Origin: Thermoflexus hugenholtzii JAD2
GTDB lineage: Bacteria > Chloroflexota > Chloroflexia > Chloroflexales > Roseiflexaceae
NCBI GenBank assembly: GCA_945881915.1
Contig: CAMCVW010000006.1
Coordinates: 61,936 to 125,935 of the forward strand
Direction: 5' to 3'
DNA: 64,000 nucleotides
The stretch's first letter is position 1, and every line of letters begins with the position of its first letter. The notes under the pieces are model-generated. The model was not told the origin of the DNA. It did not search any database and saw only the letters and a list, made by a program, of their open reading frames with translations. Positions 1 through 7,610 of the stretch are shown here, in pieces. The translations under genes were made by a program, and so were the position numbers.

Positions 1-1
1 A

Positions 2-646
2 GAGGCACTAGGTTTGCCATCCGTCGCGATGTCGGAAGAGCTAGCCGCAACCTATGTCGATGAATTTGCGGCAAATTTACGTACTGCGTTAGAAGAAATG
101 CAAAATGCATATACAATACTGTACAACAATTGCATTTCTGACTTTGCTGCTGCGATAGTATCTCAAACGAGAGATCCTGTTTTGATGTACAGTGAGATTG
201 CAGAGCGCATGCAGTTGGTGATCGACCAAAGCGCAGATACGCAATTGAGAGCTCTTGCATTACGTATCAGTTCATCAGACCCAAAGAAGTGGATGGAGCC
301 AGTGGCCGCATTGCTTGGGAAAAAACCGCTGAGTTCCTGGACCGATGCCGATGTAGGTGTTTTCAAACTTGCAGTGACTGATATTGGCAGAAGGTTACGC
401 TTGTTTGAACAAGTTGCCACGGCAAGCAAGACACACTACCTAGGACATGCCCGACGCAGAATTGGTATAACAGACAATACTGGTGAACGAAGTGCAGTTG
501 TTCAACTGCCAAGTGATGAAAAGATTTCAAATCTACGATCACAAATCGAACAAATCCTCGAGGGAGCAGGTCTCGATTTCGCAGATAAGTTGGGTTTACT
601 GACATTACTCCTTGATAACGCACTTCCTAAGGAATCTGAAGGATAA
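2..646 (+). CDS. Unrecognised protein, open to the left edge (probably a C-terminal part)
   Basis: The reading frame has no stop back to the window edge, so this is probably the C-terminal part of a longer protein. Internal candidate starts exist (TTG at 14, ATG at 29), but neither has a convincing ribosome site. About 210 residues are visible. They are mainly alpha-helical and charged, with no signal peptide, membrane segment or catalytic motif that I recognise. It is the first visible gene of a tight + strand operon: its stop lies 4 nt before the start of the PAPS-reductase-like gene, inside that gene's ribosome-binding region. By context it is a component of the same defence-like system. 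I cannot name its family. Confidence 0.6.
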   Translation, partial: EALGLPSVAMSEELAATYVDEFAANLRTALEEMQNAYTILYNNCISDFAAAIVSQTRDPVLMYSEIAERMQLVIDQSADTQLRALALRISSSDPKKWMEPVAALLGKKPLSSWTDADVGVFKLAVTDIGRRLRLFEQVATASKTHYLGHARRRIGITDNTGERSAVVQLPSDEKISNLRSQIEQILEGAGLDFADKLGLLTLLLDNALPKESEG

Positions 647-650
647 AGCA

Positions 651-1481
651 ATGACCTACATTGATCCGTGTATAGAATGGGCCAAGCGACCTGGCCGTCA
701 TATTGTTAGCTTGAGTGGTGGCAAAGACAGTACAGGACTTGCCATTTTGCTAAAGGGAAAAATCCCCAATCTTGAATACGTGTTTTGTGACACGGACAAA
801 GAATTGCCTGAAACATACGAATACCTCGACAAGTTAGAAGCGTATCTCGAACAACCAATTGTGCGGCTGAATGCTGGTCGAGGGTTTGATCATTGGCTGA
901 CCGTGTATGGAGGAGTCCTCCCTTCGGCTCAGACTCGCTGGTGCACGCGCAAACTGAAAATTGAACCCTTTGAACAGTATGTTGGTAACGATATCATTTG
1001 GAGCTATATCGGCATCCGTGCTGATGAGAATCGTGATGGTTACATTTCTTCCAAAAAGAACATCACGCCCGTTTATCCTTATAAAGAGTACGGATTGAAA
1101 CTGCCAGATGTCGAGAAACTGCTACAGGAGAGCGGTATTGGCCTACCTACCTATTACGAGTGGCGCCAACGTAGTGGGTGTTACTTCTGTTTCTTTCAAC
1201 GTTCTGCAGAATGGGTTGGCCTGAAAGAACGCCACCCGGAACTGTTCGAACAATCAAAGCGGTATGAGGAAGATTTCGGCGGTAAGGGTTTCTATTGGCG
1301 CCAACGTGAGCAACTCGCAGAGCTCGAGCAGCCTGAACGTGTAGCCGAAATCAAAAAACTGCATACTATACGATTGGAGCAAGAACGCTCTCGCCGACCA
1401 GATCGTCCGCTCATAGACCTCATTGGGGATGCACTCGATGCCGAAACGGAAGATTTTGGATGTAACATCTGTCATCTATAG
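651..1481 (+). CDS. PAPS-reductase-fold ATP pyrophosphatase, DndC/SspD-like
   Basis: 276-residue member of the PP-loop ATP pyrophosphatase / phosphoadenosine-phosphosulfate reductase family. The pyrophosphate-binding loop SGGKDS is at residues 22-27, followed by a WCTRKLK segment near residue 100. There are two CxxC pairs, GCYFCFF (about 180) and GCNIC at the extreme C-terminus. Such cysteines suit an Fe-S cluster, as in the DndC/SspD enzymes of DNA phosphorothioation. I chose ATG 651 because AAGGA sits just upstream; the longer frame from 612 overlaps the previous gene. A role in nucleic-acid sulfur chemistry is inferred from the family and from the DUF262 neighbour. A simple assimilatory PAPS reductase is less likely, because no sulfate-assimilation genes are nearby. 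Confidence 0.8.
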   Translation: MTYIDPCIEWAKRPGRHIVSLSGGKDSTGLAILLKGKIPNLEYVFCDTDKELPETYEYLDKLEAYLEQPIVRLNAGRGFDHWLTVYGGVLPSAQTRWCTRKLKIEPFEQYVGNDIIWSYIGIRADENRDGYISSKKNITPVYPYKEYGLKLPDVEKLLQESGIGLPTYYEWRQRSGCYFCFFQRSAEWVGLKERHPELFEQSKRYEEDFGGKGFYWRQREQLAELEQPERVAEIKKLHTIRLEQERSRRPDRPLIDLIGDALDAETEDFGCNICHL

Positions 1482-1490
1482 GAGTGTCAA

Positions 1491-3800
1491 ATGCCAAGTG
1501 CTATCCAAATCTTCACACGAAATGAAGTGAAATCACTTTCCGCTTTAGTGGATGTTGGTAGCCAGGGATTTATAATTCCAGCCTATCAACGGCAATACAA
1601 ATGGGGAAAAGAAAATATTAGCCGGTTATTCGAGGATATATTGTCTGGCCTTAATGATGTCAAAATGCCGCGTGCCGATGACGACACAATTTTTCTGGGT
1701 ACTTTTATTGCTGTAGAAGCCAGTAATCAAGACCTGAAAACCTTCATTACGAATAAAGATTTCGCCGCACCTACAGGAAGACTCTATATTGTTGACGGTC
1801 AGCAACGGTTGTCGACTGTCGCATTGATTGCCATAAGTCTACATAACCAACTAAGTGAGTTGATGAAAACTTTGGAGTCATACGCTTACTGGATAGACGA
1901 CGAAAAAACCAAAATAGAAGATCTTTGTAGGATAATCGAACAATGTATAACGGCTAAACTTGAAAGATTCTATTGTGTGGAAGTTTCTGGTAACGTTGAT
2001 CCTAAACGTAAACCGATAATAGTGCGACTTTCCCAGGAATTTTGGATCAGAAATGGAAAAACCGGTTACAAATCCCCAATTGCGAGATATTGTTCGGAGT
2101 ATATAGACACACAAAAATTACCAGATGTGAGTAAATTTGGAGGATCCCAATATGAAATTTTGGAAGAAAACCATTCGGTCATCCAAGACCTGGTCAAGAA
2201 AAAACTGCTCAAATTGACTGACATGAATTTTATGACATTACAGAGAAAAATTGGATTGGCGGAGATACTTTTTGATGATGCAATGTTTCCCGATATTGCT
2301 GTTTTTCGTTCTATAGAGACTCTTGAGAAATATCCTCAGCTCGAGCAATTGTTGAATTTAAGTTTGTTTTCTCTCTACTTATTGAATAAATGCTGTGTAA
2401 ATTATCTTGAACCAAAGACACACGCATGGGCAATTGAGGTCTTCCAATCTCTCAATTCCACAGGTGTGCCACTGACTTCAATTGAAGTTTTTAGAGCATA
2501 TGTTATGCAAAACAACGATGAAAATACTCTTGAAAAAGATGATATCACACGAGTATTCTCAGCAATCGAAACTTTAATTGAGGAGAATAAATCTCGCGAA
2601 AGTCTTTCAGATGTATATGTAACTGCCTTGGCACTAGGATATGATGGAACAAAGCTAGGTTCAAAATATCGGAATCAAGAACATTATTTAAAGAAGAGCT
2701 ATGATTCGCAAACTGAGCTTGCTAATGTTGAATTAGCTCATGAAGGCCCTTTCATAAAGTATATGAAGCATTTGGCTGAGTACTTTGGGTTCCGTTTGGA
2801 TCCGTCAAGTGTTCAAAATACTGTTTCGGATTTAAATTTTTTAAAAATTGCTACAAACGCTCATTTTAATATGGATTTTCTCGAGGCGATGAATCTGAAT
2901 ACAACACACCCGTTATTGGCAACTTTTTATGATGACCAAAACCCTTGGGATTCTGATTTTTTGGAAGCATGTAATGCAACAGCGGCATTTTATGCATTGT
3001 GGCGTGCGACAAAAACCTCTAGTTCACTAGATGATGTTGCGCGAGATTTGATGAATGCCAATTCCAATAGTGACCAAGATATCAATATGAGTTGGAATAC
3101 AGCATTTCATCTCAAGAAAGATAAGCTGCAACAATACAAAACAGCTTTGAAATCTATCTTGGCAAGGGAGAACATTCTAGATAAGAGTACTTGGGTTAGC
3201 TCGGCGGTTAGTTTTCTAACTTACCAAAATTCAAAGGTACTTTGTAGGTATTTTCTGTTTCTTGCTTCGCATAATACGATGGTGAATAAAGCAGGACGTC
3301 TAGAGGTCGCGCACAATGGTTATTTCGAACTGCTAAGTCATGCAAATTGGAGCAGCGATTCTTACACATCTGTCGAACATATTGCACCACAGGTAGTTCG
3401 CAAAAACGATACATCCTGGGATGAGTCAATTTACCAAACAGAAAATGGTGGGAACATCGTTCATTCAATTGGCAATTTGACCCTTTTACCAATTGCTATG
3501 AATTCTGTTCTCAGTAACCTAAATTGGCAATATAAACACAAATTTTATAGTTATTTAGCTAACCCCAGTGTTGCGCAGAGAGAAGAATTATTGAAACTCG
3601 AAGGCGCTGAGGGTGTTGTAAATCGTTATACGAAAGCAGCAAAATCCGTTTTGAAACGTGAAAATTTGTATTACAAACATTTGGAGTATTTAGCAAGCCT
3701 CACCGAGAATTCCGGTTCATGGAAGCGTGAAATTATAAATGAACGAACAAATGATATCTGCTCTATAGGGTATGACCGACTTTTGGACTATCTGAAGTAG
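1491..3800 (+). CDS. DUF262 plus DUF1524 protein (GmrSD/SspE-like)
   Basis: 769 residues. The N-terminal DUF262 domain shows IPAYQRQYKW (29-38) and the DGQQRLST motif (102-109), the conserved NTP-binding/hydrolysis signature of GmrS/SspE-type proteins. The C-terminal region carries VEHIAPQ with His near 630 and NLTLLP...N near 660-675, the DUF1524 HNH-like nuclease pattern. Known relatives include the modification-dependent nuclease GmrSD and SspE, the effector that senses phosphorothioate DNA. A GGAG ribosome site precedes ATG 1491, 9 nt after the previous stop. The gene is clearly richer in A+T than most of the window, consistent with transfer as part of a defence module. Target and modification specificity cannot be read from the sequence. 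Confidence 0.85.
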   Translation: MPSAIQIFTRNEVKSLSALVDVGSQGFIIPAYQRQYKWGKENISRLFEDILSGLNDVKMPRADDDTIFLGTFIAVEASNQDLKTFITNKDFAAPTGRLYIVDGQQRLSTVALIAISLHNQLSELMKTLESYAYWIDDEKTKIEDLCRIIEQCITAKLERFYCVEVSGNVDPKRKPIIVRLSQEFWIRNGKTGYKSPIARYCSEYIDTQKLPDVSKFGGSQYEILEENHSVIQDLVKKKLLKLTDMNFMTLQRKIGLAEILFDDAMFPDIAVFRSIETLEKYPQLEQLLNLSLFSLYLLNKCCVNYLEPKTHAWAIEVFQSLNSTGVPLTSIEVFRAYVMQNNDENTLEKDDITRVFSAIETLIEENKSRESLSDVYVTALALGYDGTKLGSKYRNQEHYLKKSYDSQTELANVELAHEGPFIKYMKHLAEYFGFRLDPSSVQNTVSDLNFLKIATNAHFNMDFLEAMNLNTTHPLLATFYDDQNPWDSDFLEACNATAAFYALWRATKTSSSLDDVARDLMNANSNSDQDINMSWNTAFHLKKDKLQQYKTALKSILARENILDKSTWVSSAVSFLTYQNSKVLCRYFLFLASHNTMVNKAGRLEVAHNGYFELLSHANWSSDSYTSVEHIAPQVVRKNDTSWDESIYQTENGGNIVHSIGNLTLLPIAMNSVLSNLNWQYKHKFYSYLANPSVAQREELLKLEGAEGVVNRYTKAAKSVLKRENLYYKHLEYLASLTENSGSWKREIINERTNDICSIGYDRLLDYLK

Positions 3801-3808
3801 GAGTTTAC

Positions 3809-5635
3809 ATGAACACGAATTTTAACATCGTCCCCGCCCACCTTGCTGTTGGAGCAATGCGTGACAACGGCTACAAAAGCCTCGCTTACGCATTAGCAGA
3901 ACTAATTGACAACTCAATTCAAGCCGGCGCCACAATGGTAGATGTTCTGTTGGCGGAGCGTTATGAGAAGCTCGTTGAACGTGAACGTGAACGGCGACGG
4001 ATTTACTCAATTGGTATCCTCGACAATGGGTCGGGAATGAATGCGGAAACGCTTCGTATGGCGCTCCAATTTGGTAATGGCACGCGGCTCTCGCATAAAC
4101 AACGCACAGGCATGGGCCGCTTTGGTATGGGCCTTCCAAGTGCATCGATTTCTCAATGTCGTCGGGTAGAAGTCTGGTCATGGCAGAACGGAATTGATAA
4201 CGCGATGTATACATACCTCGATCTTGATGAGATCGAGCAGCGTACAATGGAGCAAATTCCTGAACCTGTCTCACGACCAATTCCAAAGGTTTGGCGTGAA
4301 CAAATTGGCGAGGCAGACGCGTCTGGCACATTTATTGCCTGGTCGAAAATTGATCGTGCTAACTGGTCGACGGGCAAAGCAATCATTACTAATTCGGAAT
4401 TTGTCGTTGGCCGCATGTATCGACATTTTATTATTCAAGACAAAGTACGTATTTACATGCGTAATTTCGTGGTTGTCGTCAACAAAATTGGCGAGATGGA
4501 GTATTACTACGAAGATGCATTTCGCGGTGAAGTATTGGAAGATGTTGTTGATGCCAATGATCCTCTGTACATGTTCCCTGTACATACACTCGAGGAACCG
4601 TGGAAAAGCAACCCCATGTTTGAAAAATTTGGCGATTTGTATGAACGCGACATTGTAATAAACGATAGCAATGGCGAGCCACATACGGTGAAGGTTCGCA
4701 CCACACTTGCGACGGACGAAGCTCGCGATGGCGATTATGCAGGTTCAAAACCGCATGGTCGACATTGTGCCAGGAATCTGGGCATATCGATTGTTCGGGC
4801 CGATCGCGAGCTCGACATGGATGAAGGGCAAGTCATCCGGGGCGAACCAAAAGAACGTTGGTGGGGAATGGAAATTTCATTTCCACCCGCCCTTGATGAA
4901 ATTTTTGGCGTAACTAATAACAAGCAGGCAGCTGTCAAGTTGCGTGAAATGTTGAGCAGTCAACCTTCAACTATCAAAGAAAATCAAGAAGAATTCAAAG
5001 ATCAATTTCGACATTTGTATCCGATTTATGAATATGTTACCTCAACCCTCTCGAAAGTGCGTAATGCGCTCCGTGAGCAAAAAACTGGACAACGAACACT
5101 TGGACCATCGCCAGAAAGCGTGATTACTGTTACAGAAACAATCAATACCCGTGAAAATCAAGGTGTGGTTTCCGGCACGCAAGTAGTACGGACGACGCAA
5201 ACAAAAGAGCAGAGACAGGAAGAAATTACAACATCATTTATGCAGGATGGATTCACTGAAGAAGATGCGAAGAAATTAGCACAAGCTATGCTCGATGCTG
5301 GAGTGAAGGTCACGCTCGACAGCAGAAACTTGGATTCGTCTTCAATGTTCAGCATCCAAAATCGTGGTGGCATTCTTTTCTTGACACTGAATACACTACA
5401 TCCTGCATACAAATTCCTGTTCGAGATTTCGGACACACGGAATGATCATCGTATGTCAACGGATGAACGATTGCGGCGCACACGTACTGCGCTAGAAGTA
5501 TTGATGTTTACCTGGGCAAGAATGGAAGACGAAGCAGCAGGTGATTCTACTAAGGTAATGCTGTTGCGTAGGACTCGAGAACAATGGGGAGAAATATCGG
5601 AGAGCTTTTTCAACAGCCTGAATGAAAACAACTAG
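3809..5635 (+). CDS. GHKL (Hsp90/MORC-like) ATPase
   Basis: 608 residues. The Bergerat ATP-binding fold is clear at the N-terminus: N-box AELIDNSIQAGA (30-41) with the Mg-binding Asn, G1 box LDNGSGM (about 70-77), and the glycine-rich lid GMGRFGMGLPSAS (about 97-109). The remainder is charged, with a predicted helical stretch rich in Glu, Gln and Lys around 440-500, and no histidine-kinase dimerisation motif. It is therefore closer to Hsp90/MutL/MORC-type ATPases than to sensor kinases. MORC-like GHKL ATPases are known partners in bacterial restriction-type operons. It starts 8 nt after the DUF262 gene and ends 2 nt before the next gene. The ATPase fold is certain; the role in defence is inferred. 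Confidence 0.85.
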   Translation: MNTNFNIVPAHLAVGAMRDNGYKSLAYALAELIDNSIQAGATMVDVLLAERYEKLVERERERRRIYSIGILDNGSGMNAETLRMALQFGNGTRLSHKQRTGMGRFGMGLPSASISQCRRVEVWSWQNGIDNAMYTYLDLDEIEQRTMEQIPEPVSRPIPKVWREQIGEADASGTFIAWSKIDRANWSTGKAIITNSEFVVGRMYRHFIIQDKVRIYMRNFVVVVNKIGEMEYYYEDAFRGEVLEDVVDANDPLYMFPVHTLEEPWKSNPMFEKFGDLYERDIVINDSNGEPHTVKVRTTLATDEARDGDYAGSKPHGRHCARNLGISIVRADRELDMDEGQVIRGEPKERWWGMEISFPPALDEIFGVTNNKQAAVKLREMLSSQPSTIKENQEEFKDQFRHLYPIYEYVTSTLSKVRNALREQKTGQRTLGPSPESVITVTETINTRENQGVVSGTQVVRTTQTKEQRQEEITTSFMQDGFTEEDAKKLAQAMLDAGVKVTLDSRNLDSSSMFSIQNRGGILFLTLNTLHPAYKFLFEISDTRNDHRMSTDERLRRTRTALEVLMFTWARMEDEAAGDSTKVMLLRRTREQWGEISESFFNSLNENN

Positions 5636-5637
5636 GC

Positions 5638-6132
5638 ATGGATGTACTTATACACGTTGAAAGTCTGCGAAACCTCACAGTTTCGCAGACAGACACTTTT
5701 GATGTTTCCTTTTTTCCTAAAGGTGCGCCATATAAAGCACTCGTTTTGCTGTGTGTTTTTGATCTGATCCGAAAAGACGATATTCAAACAAATCGGATAC
5801 CCTATGTCGGATCCATCGAAATGAGATTTGAAACGTACAAAATGCTTTTGCAATCGAAGCTTCCAGGAAAGTTACCGATGCCGTACAGTGCATTGCATCA
5901 TGAACCATTTTGGAATCTGATAATGACCAACGGTGTCTCCTATGACAAAGTACATCGTGAACTCAGAATCATGAAAAATCTTTTGCAATATGTTGAATTT
6001 GCACAATTTGAACTCCCATTTTGGGACACATTGCAGTTCGATGAGATTCGAGGGGTGTATCGGCAAACGTTGCTGGATACGTATTTTGCAGAACACCTAC
6101 ATTCTCGGCTTTGGGAGTTTGGATTGCGGTAG
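5638..6132 (+). CDS. Stand-alone sulfur-binding-like domain, as at the N-terminus of HNH nucleases
   Basis: 164 residues. The order of motifs PYKALVLLCVFDLI (31-44), TNRIPY (51-56), EPFWNL (89-94), LPFWDTL (126-132) and LLDTYF (145-150) matches, from memory of the family, the N-terminal domain found in many HNH endonucleases and related to the DNA sulfur-binding domain of ScoMcrA. In those proteins an HNH nuclease usually follows the LLETYF segment; here the protein stops about 14 residues later, so no nuclease part is present. It follows the GHKL gene by 2 nt and closes the operon. It could be a reader subunit for phosphorothioate DNA, or a nuclease truncated by rearrangement. The family assignment is pattern recognition and needs a profile search. 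Confidence 0.6.
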   Translation: MDVLIHVESLRNLTVSQTDTFDVSFFPKGAPYKALVLLCVFDLIRKDDIQTNRIPYVGSIEMRFETYKMLLQSKLPGKLPMPYSALHHEPFWNLIMTNGVSYDKVHRELRIMKNLLQYVEFAQFELPFWDTLQFDEIRGVYRQTLLDTYFAEHLHSRLWEFGLR

Positions 6133-6141
6133 CCTTCCCCC

Positions 6142-6345
6142 CTACCGCCCACCATCATGGAAAAACTCTCGCCGCATCGCCTGCTCGGATTCGTGTTCGA
6201 GGTGCAGGCGATCGAGTTCTACGCCGAATGCGGGATCAATCGCGGCGATGCGCTGGCGTAACCGCGCGTCGAGTGGGATGGCGTTGCGGTAGGCCTGCTT
6301 GTCGGCCTCGCTGATGGGTGCAGTCGGGTGTTGGTTGATGTACAT
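6142..6345 (-). CDS. Small hypothetical protein
   Basis: 67-residue charged protein with no membrane segment or recognised domain. I chose ATG 6345 because AAAAGGA lies at good spacing upstream; a longer frame from 6366 adds seven residues without a better ribosome site. It lies 36 nt downstream of the membrane-protein gene on the same strand and is probably co-transcribed. It is convergent with the defence-like operon, with only 9 nt between the two stops, so it marks the right border of that module. Confidence 0.55.
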   Translation of the reverse strand: MYINQHPTAPISEADKQAYRNAIPLDARLRQRIAAIDPAFGVELDRLHLEHESEQAMRREFFHDGGR

Positions 6346-6381
6346 TGTCTTTGTCCTTTTGTGCATAGAAAAAGTACGGCG

Positions 6382-6786
6382 CTATTTGGCTTGCTTCGGG
6401 GCAATCAGTGGTGCAGTTTTGGAGTTGTTGATCATCAGGATAATGCCCAGCCCGACTACGAATAGACCGAATTGAAGCGAAAACGATCCACCCAACTCAT
6501 CCGTTAATGCACTAATTTGAGCACGATTTCCAGAAAGCCGTAGAAAAACGTTTGATAGGAAATATATATACGCACCAGTAGGTACTGTTGTTGCTATTCG
6601 CAGTGGTCTCCATAATCCCAATGCTCCTAACAGTGCTCCCGCTACCGCGGCGATGACGGTCACACCACCCACGTTCGTCTCGAGCAGTGTGATGCTGCCA
6701 TAGACAGGTACACGCAAAACTGGCAGTACACTCCCGAATACCACGAGCCCCGCCCCGATGACCGCCCCGATACGTGAATTTGCCAT
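6382..6786 (-). CDS. Small integral membrane protein, four predicted helices
   Basis: 134 residues with four hydrophobic segments, at about 6-25, 40-60, 65-85 and 105-125, joined by short loops, and a short basic C-terminal tail. I do not recognise the family. ATG 6786 has a strong AAGGAGTG ribosome site, and a matching promoter lies at 6812-6840. It is divergent from the coiled-coil gene at 6869. No functional motif is visible. Confidence 0.7.
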   Translation of the reverse strand: MANSRIGAVIGAGLVVFGSVLPVLRVPVYGSITLLETNVGGVTVIAAVAGALLGALGLWRPLRIATTVPTGAYIYFLSNVFLRLSGNRAQISALTDELGGSFSLQFGLFVVGLGIILMINNSKTAPLIAPKQAK

Positions 6787-6811
6787 GGCACACTCCTTTT
6801 ATTACGTAATT

Positions 6812-6840
6812 ATGATAGTATTTGACAGTGAGGATGTCAA
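6812..6840 (-). promoter_or_regulatory. Sigma-70-type promoter for the membrane-protein gene
   Basis: On the minus strand TTGACA (6840-6835), a 17-nt spacer and TATCAT (6817-6812) lie upstream of ATG 6786. The -35 hexamer is one arm of the imperfect palindrome TTGACAGTGAGGATGTCAA (6822-6840), which could be an operator between the two divergent genes. Confidence 0.55.
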
Positions 6841-6868
6841 TACGTTTACATGAGTGAAGGGAACGGCG

Positions 6869-7456
6869 ATGAAAATCATTACAATCTTGGCGGCAGTGGT
6901 CGGTGTGCTCAGTCTGCTGGCCAATATCGCACTGGGGTACTCGACCTATACCCTCAACACGCAGAAAAATGCGGTGCAAGAACGACTCAATGCGCAAATC
7001 GTGACTTTTAACGATACTATGGCTTCGTTCAATAAGACGAAAAGCACACTTTCAAAAACAAGTGGAGAATTGGCAGCAGCCGCCGAGAAAATTTCCACAC
7101 TGAATACGCAGCTCGAGAGTGCCAATACGAGTGTGAATAGTTACCGAGATCGCGCATCCAAAGCAGAATATTTTGTCGAACGAGCCAAATGTAATGTCAT
7201 GGTCGACGAAAACAAGGCGTATGCTGCGACGTCGAACGCTGGCATCAAATCGTCGGTGATAAGCACGCTCGAACGGTTGTATGACAGGAGTGTGCAATCA
7301 TCGAGCTTTACCACCTACTGGAACAATAGTAAGTCGGCGATGATGACCTCTCTATGGGGTGATAGTTCGACCAAAACGATCCTCACCTGGGATTGGAGTG
7401 GGAATCTGAAAACCATCTACGACGTCAACGAAGGCTGCGTGATGTACACGCGGTAA
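6869..7456 (+). CDS. Membrane-anchored coiled-coil protein
   Basis: 195 residues from ATG 6869, preceded by GAAGGGA; a GTG at 6854 would add five residues. One N-terminal hydrophobic helix (about 3-24) is followed by a Ser/Thr/Asn/Lys-rich coiled coil (about 30-100), and then by a globular C-terminal part with a Cys near 115 and one near the end that could pair outside the membrane. It is probably an extracytoplasmic protein held by an uncleaved signal anchor. No enzyme motif is seen. I do not recognise the family. Confidence 0.65.
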   Translation: MKIITILAAVVGVLSLLANIALGYSTYTLNTQKNAVQERLNAQIVTFNDTMASFNKTKSTLSKTSGELAAAAEKISTLNTQLESANTSVNSYRDRASKAEYFVERAKCNVMVDENKAYAATSNAGIKSSVISTLERLYDRSVQSSSFTTYWNNSKSAMMTSLWGDSSTKTILTWDWSGNLKTIYDVNEGCVMYTR

Positions 7457-7457
7457 G

Positions 7458-7492
7458 AGTTATCAGTTATCAGTTTTCAGTTTTCAATTTTT
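7458..7492. repeat. Heptanucleotide tandem repeat (STRR-like), AGTTATC/AGTTTTC
   Basis: Five 7-nt units in a row: AGTTATC twice, AGTTTTC twice, then AATTTTT. It lies directly after the stop at 7456. Two other heptamer tracts of different sequence occur at 10935 and 16704. Confidence 0.75.
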
Positions 7493-7526
7493 CGTGAGTA
7501 GCGAGTGATAACAAGCCGGTACATTG

Positions 7527-7564
7527 ACGAACCCGCAGACGCTTGCATGCGCTGCGGGTTCGTT
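7527..7564. terminator. Strong hairpin between convergent genes
   Basis: ACGAACCCGCAG pairs with CTGCGGGTTCGT around a short loop. It lies between the ends of the coiled-coil gene (+) and the sugar-importer operon (-). Neither side has a good U-tract, so the terminator role is likely but not certain. Confidence 0.55.
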
Positions 7565-7610
7565 GTCCTAACCGTACGTTGTGCGTGTGTACGGACCACG
7601 GAGGGGTGAT

